Assembly: GCA_963803775.1 (NCBI GenBank)
Contig: CAWDNS010000002.1
Span: forward strand, 372,001-436,000
From: JABCZH01 sp963803775
Lineage (GTDB): Bacteria; Acidobacteriota; Terriglobia; Terriglobales; Acidobacteriaceae
Direction: 5' to 3'
Length of the DNA stretch: 64,000 bases
The notes under the pieces were generated by a model. It made no database searches. It was not told the DNA's origin and worked only from the letters and a program-made list of their open reading frames with translations. Of this stretch, positions 48,939 through 57,189 are shown one piece after another (positions within the stretch are counted from its first letter, which is position 1; each line of letters begins with the position of its first letter). The position numbers were made by a program, and so were the translations under genes.

Positions 48939-49934
48939 TCAATTCCCTCTCGTAGAACTTAGCCTACGAGTCCCTGAACTATCGAGTAGGGCATGCACTT
49001 CGGCGATGTAGCCTCCGGGAAACTCCACGATCGCTGTGATTCGATCGCTCGTGTCGTAGGGGGGAGACAGAACCTTCACTCCGGCAGCTTTGGCCTTTTC
49101 TAGCGTCGCGCCGAGGTCGTGCACCTGATATCCAGTTGTCTCATGCCCGAAGGGATACGGTAGATGGCCATCGGTCACCAGTACTTGCATGTTTCCGAAT
49201 AGCGACGTGATCCGTATGCACCGGTAAGTCTCTCCCGCGCGCCCGATCTCGCCTGCATCGGCATGCTTGTCATCGGCAACGACCTTGCCGTCGGCAAAAC
49301 GCACGAAGCCACGCACAAAACCATCGACCTCATCTTTTGATACATAGACGCGGTTGTCAGGAATGCTTTCCAGCGGCGGGTTCGTGGACGGCGTGAAGTG
49401 CCAATATAGTTGCATCTTCAGGCCACCAGGCCATTGGATGACGGAGTCCATTCCAATGGGGTCTTTATACGGTTCGACGATCACCTCTGCCCCCGCGGCT
49501 CGAGCCGCGTTGATTGCCTGATTCATATCGGTGACCAAGTATCCTGTACGCTCCTGTCCAAACGGGAAAGGTATGGGCGTTTGGAACGCAAAGATGGAGA
49601 GCGCGCCGACCGGCGTCAATATGTATTGCATCTCGGTGCTGCTCGCCACGGGGAGGACATTTGCAACAGTCCGTTTGGAAGCCTTGCCGCCGAAAGTGGC
49701 GACGAAGCTATTCACGAACGCATCGAAATCGCCAGCCCCAATGTAGACGTGAGTTGTATCGTATTGTGGCCCCACGGCAACACCTGGGCCACGCGCGGGC
49801 GCTGTCTTGGCGCTAGACGCCAGCAGCAACAATACAATCGCACAGAAAGCTGCCCATGCGACCCTGGTCAGGCGTGCTGTGTCACAAGAAACATTGATGC
49901 CCGGCAAAGAAATCTGTCTCCTGCGTTTCCACAC
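48939..49934 (-). CDS. Secreted protein with two VOC (glyoxalase-like) domains
   Basis: 331 residues. A membrane signal at residues about 25-45 (VAWAAFCAIVLLLLASSA) points to export. Two VOC units follow: about 60-185 (TTHVYIGAGDFDAFVNSF, TGYLVTDMNQAINAARAAGA, then WPGGLKMQLYWH) and about 190-318 (DNRVYVSKDEVDGFVRGF, TGYQVHDLGATLEKAKAAGV, then FPGGYIAEVHAL). The His and Glu at each domain's end match usual metal ligands, though the second has EVH. Substrate unknown. It is the first of four close minus-strand genes. Confidence 0.78.
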   Translation of the reverse strand: MWKRRRQISLPGINVSCDTARLTRVAWAAFCAIVLLLLASSAKTAPARGPGVAVGPQYDTTHVYIGAGDFDAFVNSFVATFGGKASKRTVANVLPVASSTEMQYILTPVGALSIFAFQTPIPFPFGQERTGYLVTDMNQAINAARAAGAEVIVEPYKDPIGMDSVIQWPGGLKMQLYWHFTPSTNPPLESIPDNRVYVSKDEVDGFVRGFVRFADGKVVADDKHADAGEIGRAGETYRCIRITSLFGNMQVLVTDGHLPYPFGHETTGYQVHDLGATLEKAKAAGVKVLSPPYDTSDRITAIVEFPGGYIAEVHALLDSSGTRRLSSTRGN

Positions 49935-49977
49935 CGAAGCTTCTCCTTAGTGTTTGTCGCTTGGAAGGCTTGAACCC

Positions 49978-50892
49978 TCACAAAAACTTCATCAGCGCGT
50001 CGATCGTCTCTTTTGGGCGTTCTTCCATTACCCAATGTCCGGTGTCTTCCAGAACGACAACGGTGACGTCGGTGGCCACCAGTTTCATTTGTTGGCCAAG
50101 CACTTCTCCCAGGGATTTTTCCCCGCCAATCGCCAGGACTGGAATCGCCAGCTTGGTCTGAGCAAGCTGTGCGAAGTCTTTGGCGGTTTGCGGCCACGCG
50201 GCAAAGTATTCCCAGCCAGCACGCATACGCCCCGGCTGAGAATAAGCCGCGACATAAGCTTGACGATCTGCATTAGAGAGTGACCGCGTCTTGTCTGCCG
50301 CGAGGTCGTTCCAGAAATATGCAAAATAGATTCTTTCCCGCCCGCTTACCAGTGCTTCCGGCGTGGGGCCGTGGAAGCGGAAGTGCCATACATTCGGATC
50401 GTCATAGACTGCTTCCCACCCGGCCACGCCGGGAAGAAATGCGTCCAGCACCGCCAGCTTTTCTGTTTCTGCCGGGAATTGTGCAGCGTAGGCGTAAGCC
50501 ACCATCAGTCCGATGTCGTGGCCGACGACTCTCGCCTTCTCGATGCCTAGCGACTTGGCAAGAGCGTGTATGCGGATGGCGGAGGTCTTCATGTCCAACC
50601 CGTCTTTTGGAATCGCTGAATCGCCGATGCCTGGCAGGTCGGGCGCGATCACGGTAAATTTCTCGGCCAAAAGCGGGATGATCGGTCTCCACATGCGCGA
50701 TGTTTGCGTGTACCCATGCAGCAGAATCACTGCGGGTCCGTGACCAGCCGTCAAATAGTGTATTTTGACTCCCTCCACGACAGCGTCGCGCGAAGCAATG
50801 GTCCGATTTGCTGCATTGGCACTGAAAGAAAGCGCGACAGAGAAGAAAATAAACGCGGCTAAGCTACAAACGTAGTTCACAGAACGTTTCAT
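49978..50892 (-). CDS. Exported alpha/beta hydrolase, epoxide-hydrolase/dehalogenase-like
   Basis: 304 residues from the ATG at 50892, after a run of upstream in-frame codons that I rejected. A signal peptide (SVNYVCSLAAFIFFSVALSFSANA) is followed by HGYTQTSRMWRPI and the nucleophile elbow VVGHDIGLMVAYAYA. The nucleophile is Asp, as in epoxide hydrolases and haloalkane dehalogenases. The catalytic His is in LEDTGHWVMEERP. Usual epoxide hydrolases carry HGxP; here it is HGYT. Substrate cannot be set. Its gene ends just before the VOC gene's start. Confidence 0.82.
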   Translation of the reverse strand: MKRSVNYVCSLAAFIFFSVALSFSANAANRTIASRDAVVEGVKIHYLTAGHGPAVILLHGYTQTSRMWRPIIPLLAEKFTVIAPDLPGIGDSAIPKDGLDMKTSAIRIHALAKSLGIEKARVVGHDIGLMVAYAYAAQFPAETEKLAVLDAFLPGVAGWEAVYDDPNVWHFRFHGPTPEALVSGRERIYFAYFWNDLAADKTRSLSNADRQAYVAAYSQPGRMRAGWEYFAAWPQTAKDFAQLAQTKLAIPVLAIGGEKSLGEVLGQQMKLVATDVTVVVLEDTGHWVMEERPKETIDALMKFL

Positions 50893-51024
50893 CGAAGAGG
50901 CTCCTGGGGACAAGCACACAACGCGAGTTGTGAACGTCTGATTATGAACAAGCACCCGGCCTAGCCACCAGAACCGCAAGGCCGGGCGCAACTCGAATCT
51001 GACGAGCAAGGATTCAGCGCTCGA

Positions 51025-51864
51025 CTAAGCCGCCGCCAACTTACGTTCCTTGATGAACGCCAGCAAGTCGCCATTAATCTGGTCAGCATTGGTCGCGGGC
51101 ATCCCGTGCGGGAAACCTGGATACACTTTTAGCGTGGCATTCTTCACAATCTTCGCGGAGAGCAGACCCGCCGCAACAATGGGCACAATCTGATCGTCGT
51201 CGCCATGCATGATCAGGGTTGGAACGTCGAACTTCTTAAGATCCTCAGTGAAATCCGTCTCAGAGAAGGCCTTGATGCAGTCGTAGTGGGCCTTCATACC
51301 TCCCAACATCCCCTGTAGCCACCAGTGCTCGCGGATGCCTTCGGAAATCTTGGCGCCGGGCCGGTTGTATCCGTAGAATGGGAGCGTGATGTCCCGGTAA
51401 AACTGCGCTCGATTTGCCGCAAGAGCAGCTCGCAGACCGTCAAAGACTGAGATAGGCGCGCCAGTGGGATTTTTTTCCGTCTTCAGCATCAATGGTGGTA
51501 CTGCACTGATCAGCACGGCCATGCCGACACGCTTTGTGCCATGCCTCCCGATGTAACGGGCAACTTCTCCACCACCGGTGGAGTGGCCTACATGGATTGC
51601 GTTCTTGAGATCCAGTTTGTCCGTAAGAACTGCGAGATCATCGGCGTAGGTGTCCATATCGTTGCCGTCCCACGTTTGGGTCGAACGCCCATGGCCTCGC
51701 CGGTCATGGGCGATGACGCGATAGCCTCGCTGACCGAAAAAAAGCATCTGTCCATCCCAGTCGTCGGCGGTGAGTGGCCAGCCGTGACTGAACACTATCG
51801 GCTGCCCCGACCCCCAGTCCTTGTAGAAAATCTCTGTACCATCTTTGGTCGTGATCGTAGGCAT
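51025..51864 (-). CDS. Chloroperoxidase/arylesterase-type alpha/beta hydrolase
   Basis: 279 residues, no signal peptide. Start MPTITTKDGTEIFYKDWGSG is that of cofactor-free haloperoxidases. Oxyanion loop FSHGWPL, nucleophile elbow HVGHSTGGGEVARY (Ser), and IMHGDDDQIVP (Asp), with His in PGFPHGMPAT. Perhydrolase or esterase activity on small esters is expected. It differs from the exported hydrolase at 49978 in using Ser rather than Asp. Cytoplasmic. Confidence 0.88.
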   Translation of the reverse strand: MPTITTKDGTEIFYKDWGSGQPIVFSHGWPLTADDWDGQMLFFGQRGYRVIAHDRRGHGRSTQTWDGNDMDTYADDLAVLTDKLDLKNAIHVGHSTGGGEVARYIGRHGTKRVGMAVLISAVPPLMLKTEKNPTGAPISVFDGLRAALAANRAQFYRDITLPFYGYNRPGAKISEGIREHWWLQGMLGGMKAHYDCIKAFSETDFTEDLKKFDVPTLIMHGDDDQIVPIVAAGLLSAKIVKNATLKVYPGFPHGMPATNADQINGDLLAFIKERKLAAA

Positions 51865-51942
51865 GAAATGTCCTCCCGAGATTTGTCTTGCTGCAATTCG
51901 CTGATCAATCAGTATATGTTTTGATCGAACCGTTCGAACCAG

Positions 51943-52425
51943 CTAATTTCGGAATTTCTTGGCCGCGCCTACGCCGAGACCGATGAAGATCGCCATTACC
52001 ACCAGCTGCGCGACCAGAAATGGTGGTTCTTTCCCCTCGGGAGCCAGCACGTGCAATGCCGGCACTTTCAGGAAGCTCTGCACCACCAGCACGAATACGT
52101 TCAGATACAGGGCGATCATCGCGGTAATCACATAGGTTCGACGCCAACCGCCGGCTAGGTTTTTGGCATAACGCGCCACCATCGCGATCGCCAGCACGAC
52201 CAGCGAAATGATTGCGACCTTGTGCGAGGGCAGAAGATGATCAAAGGGAAAGCCGAATCCGGTCACACTGGTCAGCACAGTCGTTAGTAGGAAAAGTCCA
52301 TTCCAACCGTGAAGAAGCTTTCCGTTAAGCATTCCGAACACAACGATCAGCCCTGAACCGATGCCGATCAAGCTGATCACTACGTGCACTACGGTGTACG
52401 TCTCCTGGCTCATGCCGAGAATCAT
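51943..52425 (-). CDS. Five-helix membrane protein of unknown function
   Basis: 160 residues from the ATG at 52425, after the GGACACTCCTA leader. Five hydrophobic segments: VHVVISLIGIGSGLIVVFGML, WNGLFLLTTVLTSVTGFGF, IISLVVLAIAMVARYA, TYVITAMIALYLNVFVLVV and FLVAQLVVMAIFIGLG. The loop GFGFPFDHLLPSHKV has two His, perhaps metal or heme ligands. No known family. It is 78 bases upstream of the chloroperoxidase-type gene on the same strand. Confidence 0.68.
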   Translation of the reverse strand: MILGMSQETYTVVHVVISLIGIGSGLIVVFGMLNGKLLHGWNGLFLLTTVLTSVTGFGFPFDHLLPSHKVAIISLVVLAIAMVARYAKNLAGGWRRTYVITAMIALYLNVFVLVVQSFLKVPALHVLAPEGKEPPFLVAQLVVMAIFIGLGVGAAKKFRN

Positions 52426-52713
52426 TAGGAGTGTCCTTTCCGAATCGGTAGATGGTACGACGGCCCCGCGGAAATTTCCACTGCTTGTCAATTCAAACGG
52501 ATGAGTGCAGCCGGCCGTGTGATAGTCGCAGAGTTAACTGAGCGCGTTGTGGGCGTCCCCGACGGACGAAATGGTGGAAAGACTTGATATCCCCGAAGGG
52601 ACTTCAGCCCGTGTCACTGCCGTAAAGAAACAAAACCGGGTGCAGTTGTTACAATCGTGACGCATGGGCTTCCATTCTGGATTCACACCATGCCATCACA
52701 CACGAGGAAGTTT

Positions 52714-54840
52714 ATGCTGAATCATATGATCGCCTTTGTTACATCTGGTGTCATCGCACTGTTTGCTTTGTCTACTTTTGCCACGGCATCCGATGCCAAG
52801 TTCGGTCCATCGAACCCGTTTTATGCGCCGAGTACATTGCCGTTCCAGGCGCCTCCTTTCGACAAAATCAAAGATGAAGACTATCAGCCGGCCATCGAGG
52901 CGGGCATGGCCGAGGAACTCGTTGAGATACAGGCGATTGCGGACAACCCGGCCGCACCAACGTTCGAGAATACCCTCGTCGCCATGGATAAGACCGGGCA
53001 ACTCTTCCAACGAGCGATGGCTGCTTTCGGGGCGGTCAGCGGGGCAAACACCAACCCCGTATTGCAGAAAGTACGCACCGAGGAAGCTCCGAAACTAGCG
53101 GCTCACTACGATGCCATCTATCTAAACGCGAAATGTTTTGCTCGCGTGGCTGCCGTTTATAAACAACGCGCATCGCTCCAGCTCGATCCCGAATCGTTGC
53201 GGCTGCTTGAGGTGACCTATGACAGATTCGTCCGCTCTGGCGCAAACCTTTCGGATGCCGACAAATCCGAATTGAAAAAACTGAACGAGGAAATCTCGAC
53301 ACTCTCGGAAGCCTTTTCGACAAAACTTCTCGCCGCTACAAAAGACGGGGCCTACACCACCACCGACAGGAGTGTTCTGGCCGGCTTGAGCGACGCTCAG
53401 ATCGCCGCAGCCGCACAAGCCGCGCAGACCCGCAAGCAGGAAGGCTACGTTCTCCCCTTGCAGAATACGACGCAGCAGCCAAATCTAGCCTCGCTCAGCG
53501 TCCGGGCAACACGCGAAGCCATCTTCCAGAAATCGTGGAACCGCACCGAGCGCGGCGATGCCAACGACACCCGCGACACCATCTCGCGCTTGGCACAGCT
53601 GCGCGCGCGGCGGGCGCAACTGCTCGGTTATCCCAACCACGCAGCCTGGAAGTTGGGAGACCAGATGGCGAAAACTCCCGCGGCAGCCTTGAAGTTCATG
53701 GATGCCCTGGTGCCCGGCGCCACCGCCAAAGCAGTAAGTGAGGGCAAGGATATCCAGGATGTCATCGACGCACAGAAGGGCGGCTTCACCCTGCAGCCCT
53801 GGGACTGGGACTTCTACTCCGAACAGGTGCGCAAAGCGAAGTACGATCTGAACGAGGCCGAGGTCAAGCCGTACTTCGAGCTGAATAACGTTCTCGAAAA
53901 CGGCGTCTTTTACGCGGCCACTCAACTCTACGGAATTACTTTTAAGGAGCGTAAGGACATCCCGGTCTACCATCCGGATATTCGCGTCTTCGAGGTCTCG
54001 AACGCGGACGGCAAGCCGCTGGCCCTCTTCTATTGCGACTATTTCAAACGCGATAACAAAAACGGTGGCGCATGGATGGATAGTCTGGTGAGCCAGTCCA
54101 AGCTCTTGGGCACGTTGCCGGTGGTCTTCAACGTCGCAAATCTGCCGAAGCCCGCGCCCGGCGAGCCGGCCCTCATCACTTATACCGATGTAACCACCAT
54201 GTTCCACGAGTTTGGCCATGCCCTGCACGGCATGTTCGCGAATACCGAGTATCCTAGCCTGTCGGGCACAGCGACCGCCGCCGACTTTGTGGAGTTTCCC
54301 TCACAATTTAACGAGCACTGGGCCCTCTATCCCGCTGTCTTCGACCATTACGCCCGGCACTATAAGACCAACGCATCCATGCCAGCCGAACTGGTAGCCA
54401 AAATAAGAAAATCTGTGACCTTCAACCAGGGGTACAAGCTGACCGAACTGGTCGCGGCTGCGGAGCTCGATATGCAATGGCACACGCTTCCGGCCAGCGC
54501 ACCACTGCAACAGCCGGATGCGTTCGAAAAACAGGCGCTAGAGAAAACACACTTACTGTTAAGCACGGTACCGCCACGCTACCGCTCCAGTTATTTCGCC
54601 CACATCTGGGGGGGCGGCTACTCTGCCGGCTATTACGCCTATCTGTGGGCAGAGATGCTCGATGACGACGCGTACCAGTGGTTTGAAGATAACGGCGGTC
54701 TGACGCGTGCGAACGGCGATCGCTTCCGGCAGATGGTGCTGTCGCGTGGCAACACTGAGGACTTGGGGAAGATGTACGCAGCCTGGCGCGGTAGAGAACC
54801 AAGCGTCGAGCCTATGATGAAGGATCGCGGTTTGCAGTAG
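52714..54840 (+). CDS. dcp: M3 family peptidyl-dipeptidase (Dcp-like), exported
   Basis: 708 residues from the ATG at 52714, which follows GAGGAAGTTT. A signal peptide (LNHMIAFVTSGVIALFALST, then FATASDA) is followed by PFQAPPFDKIKDEDYQPAIEAG, the usual N-terminus of Dcp. The zinc site is TMFHEFGHALHGM, with the third ligand in FVEFPSQFNEHW. AHIWGGGYSAGYYAYLW is the substrate-facing C-terminal block. Dcp removes C-terminal dipeptides; the export signal puts it in the periplasm. Earlier starts at 52657 and 52690 lack a ribosome-binding site. Confidence 0.92.
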   Translation: MLNHMIAFVTSGVIALFALSTFATASDAKFGPSNPFYAPSTLPFQAPPFDKIKDEDYQPAIEAGMAEELVEIQAIADNPAAPTFENTLVAMDKTGQLFQRAMAAFGAVSGANTNPVLQKVRTEEAPKLAAHYDAIYLNAKCFARVAAVYKQRASLQLDPESLRLLEVTYDRFVRSGANLSDADKSELKKLNEEISTLSEAFSTKLLAATKDGAYTTTDRSVLAGLSDAQIAAAAQAAQTRKQEGYVLPLQNTTQQPNLASLSVRATREAIFQKSWNRTERGDANDTRDTISRLAQLRARRAQLLGYPNHAAWKLGDQMAKTPAAALKFMDALVPGATAKAVSEGKDIQDVIDAQKGGFTLQPWDWDFYSEQVRKAKYDLNEAEVKPYFELNNVLENGVFYAATQLYGITFKERKDIPVYHPDIRVFEVSNADGKPLALFYCDYFKRDNKNGGAWMDSLVSQSKLLGTLPVVFNVANLPKPAPGEPALITYTDVTTMFHEFGHALHGMFANTEYPSLSGTATAADFVEFPSQFNEHWALYPAVFDHYARHYKTNASMPAELVAKIRKSVTFNQGYKLTELVAAAELDMQWHTLPASAPLQQPDAFEKQALEKTHLLLSTVPPRYRSSYFAHIWGGGYSAGYYAYLWAEMLDDDAYQWFEDNGGLTRANGDRFRQMVLSRGNTEDLGKMYAAWRGREPSVEPMMKDRGLQ

Positions 54841-54929
54841 TCCGGACCTAGAACGTGAAGCCTGCTGCCGTGTGCTTCGCAGTGTTGCCAATCGACGCGT
54901 GGAGATAGCTTGCAATTGCCCATTGGCAT

Positions 54930-56798
54930 TCATCTAACACCGCCATTCGACAGCTGACTTCCAATCCAGCTGTCCACACGGGCTTCCAGCATGTCGAGCG
55001 GCAGGCTTCCTCCACTGAGAATTTCATCATGGAAGGCTCTGACATCAAAGCGGGGACCAAGCTTCTGCTTGGCGCGATTGCGAAGATCGAGAATCTTCAG
55101 CTTGCCGATCTGGTAGCTGAGGCCCTGAGCCGGCCATGCAATATATCGGTCGATTTCAGCCTGGATCGTTGGCTCGTCTCCACCGCCGCTTTCACGGAAG
55201 TAGGCAACGGCCTGTTCGCGGGTCCAACCTTCGGAGTGAATGCCGGTGTCAACAACCAGGCGGACTGCACGCATCAACTCCAAATTGAGCCGGCAGTAAT
55301 CTGAAGCGGGATCCTGGAAAAACCCGATTTCCTTACCGAGCGCCTCGGCATAGACCGCCCAGCCTTCGGCGTATGCATTGTTGATGACGTGAAGGCGAAA
55401 CTCCGGCAGTCCGGTGAGTCGTTGCTGGATGGAGATCTGCATATGATGACCGGGGATGCCTTCGTGGTAGGCCTGGGTCTCGTCGCTGAGCAGTTTTCGG
55501 TGCGCATAGTTGGAGGTCGCAACTACGACGCGAGCCGGCCTGGTGCCATCCGGAGTGCCGAAAACGTAATGGGTGGGATTGTTAGGCTGGGAAGCAGGCG
55601 CGGCTTCCACAGTCAGCGGGGTTTTCGGAAACACTCCGAAAAGCTCAGGCAAGCGCGGCTGCATCTGGCTAACGTAGCGGCGGAAATCATCGACGACCTG
55701 GTCCGGAGATTTCGGCACGTACTTGGGATCGCTATTGAGTGCGGCTCGAAAGCTGCTTAGGTCTTTGTATCCTGCTTTGACGGCAATATCGGTTAGCAGG
55801 CCATTGATTCGTTCGACCTCTCGAAGCCCGAGCGTATGAATCTCCGCTGGAGACATTTCCGTGGTCGTTTGCTCGCGAATAGCTTGCTGGTAGCGGCGAG
55901 CACCGTCCGGCAAGCTGTTCAGCCCGATGGTGCTGCGGCCATGCGGAGCGTAATCCTTCGCGATGAACTCAGCGAAGCGGTGATAAGCTGGCAGCACCTC
56001 CGAGTTCACTACCTGCACGATCTCTTCTGTCAAGCGTTTACGGGTTTCTTCGGAAATGGCAGCGGGAAATTTCTTGGTCGGAGCCAGGAACGGATTCTCG
56101 GCAATCGTGCCTTCGCATTGAGCCGGTATTTGCTCGAGCAGAATCCGGACCGGCATCAATCCATCTTTTTCTCCCTGGCGGAGCACGTCCGTGGTTTGCT
56201 CGAAAGCACGGGGAATCTGGTGAAGACGGGCAATGTAATCTTCGTAATGCTTGACGGTATCAAGCGGTACGGAATTCGGAAGATCGGCAAGGCTGTTGTG
56301 GATGCCCTGCATTTGCGAGATGGGCATCTCGTAAGTCTTTAACTCATAATCCGCTATGCGAATATCCAGAACACGAAGCAGGAGGTCATGCGACAGACGA
56401 TCCTGCTCGGGAAAACCCTCGGTAGAAATGGCTTGAAGCTTTGCGCGATACGCGCGATCCATGGCGTTTTGCTTCATGTTGGCTGCCGGAGAGTAGTCAT
56501 CCAGCATGGCGTTATCACGGTAGTCTCCCCTGGCACTCTCGCTCTCCGGAGAAGTCAGCATGTCATCTTCAAACTGTTCCTTGAACAGCGCGTTTTGAGC
56601 GGCAAGACGCGCTGCCACGGAGTTGGTCGATTGCGATGAAATGCGCGTGCCCGAAAAGCCCGCGTTCTCGCCTCGTGCTATTGTCGGGCCAAATGCGCCT
56701 TGTAGGCACAAGCAGACAAGGCTGAAAACCGAAAGTGATGTCGCCACAGTGCGAGCCGAAAAGCTGTGATTAGCGATCTTTGACCGGGACAGGAGCAT
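54930..56798 (-). CDS. Exported DUF885 zinc peptidase-like protein
   Basis: 622 residues with a signal peptide (TVATSLSVFSLVCLCLQGAFG). The metal site is ETQAYHEGIPGHHMQIS (HEGxPGHH) with a third ligand likely in YAEGWAVYAEALG. This is the DUF885 family, abundant in Acidobacteriota and predicted to be gluzincin-like carboxypeptidases. DQVVDDFRRYVSQMQPRLPELF is another family block. It is convergent with the M3 peptidase, 90 bases apart, so two exported peptidases are adjacent. Confidence 0.88.
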   Translation of the reverse strand: MLLSRSKIANHSFSARTVATSLSVFSLVCLCLQGAFGPTIARGENAGFSGTRISSQSTNSVAARLAAQNALFKEQFEDDMLTSPESESARGDYRDNAMLDDYSPAANMKQNAMDRAYRAKLQAISTEGFPEQDRLSHDLLLRVLDIRIADYELKTYEMPISQMQGIHNSLADLPNSVPLDTVKHYEDYIARLHQIPRAFEQTTDVLRQGEKDGLMPVRILLEQIPAQCEGTIAENPFLAPTKKFPAAISEETRKRLTEEIVQVVNSEVLPAYHRFAEFIAKDYAPHGRSTIGLNSLPDGARRYQQAIREQTTTEMSPAEIHTLGLREVERINGLLTDIAVKAGYKDLSSFRAALNSDPKYVPKSPDQVVDDFRRYVSQMQPRLPELFGVFPKTPLTVEAAPASQPNNPTHYVFGTPDGTRPARVVVATSNYAHRKLLSDETQAYHEGIPGHHMQISIQQRLTGLPEFRLHVINNAYAEGWAVYAEALGKEIGFFQDPASDYCRLNLELMRAVRLVVDTGIHSEGWTREQAVAYFRESGGGDEPTIQAEIDRYIAWPAQGLSYQIGKLKILDLRNRAKQKLGPRFDVRAFHDEILSGGSLPLDMLEARVDSWIGSQLSNGGVR

Positions 56799-57189
56799 GG
56801 ATACCTCTAGTTTGACCAGTGTACGACTCCTACATGCGTCGTCGATGCATCGCGCAGGTCAGCGGAAGCTCGGGCGGCGCTTATGCGGCTGATACAGTGA
56901 GGTCATTTGAAAGCTTCCCTCCCGCGCGGGACTGCAAGTATTTGCACATTGACAAGCCAGCAGCCAAAATAGCATGATTACTCCGCCAATAATTGGGGAG
57001 CGCCCACTTCATTCCCCCTGGGCGTAGACCTATACAACGTTATTGGCGCTTAATTCGGTTTGGTGTTTTCTTGTCCTCGGAATCATTTTCGTTCTTGGCG
57101 GGTAACTTTCCCGGACGCGGTATCACGAAAATCCACGCGACGAGCATGAATCGCTCCACGAAAGTTCCCCTGAAAATTTTGGAGGCGCT
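56799..57189. other. 391-base spacer between divergent DUF885 and NHL genes
   Basis: It holds the upstream regions of both divergent genes. A Shine-Dalgarno TTTTGGAGGCGCT precedes the start at 57190. Short open frames here (for example 56993-57199) have no ribosome-binding site or protein-like composition. I see no RNA gene or strong hairpin. Confidence 0.5.
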
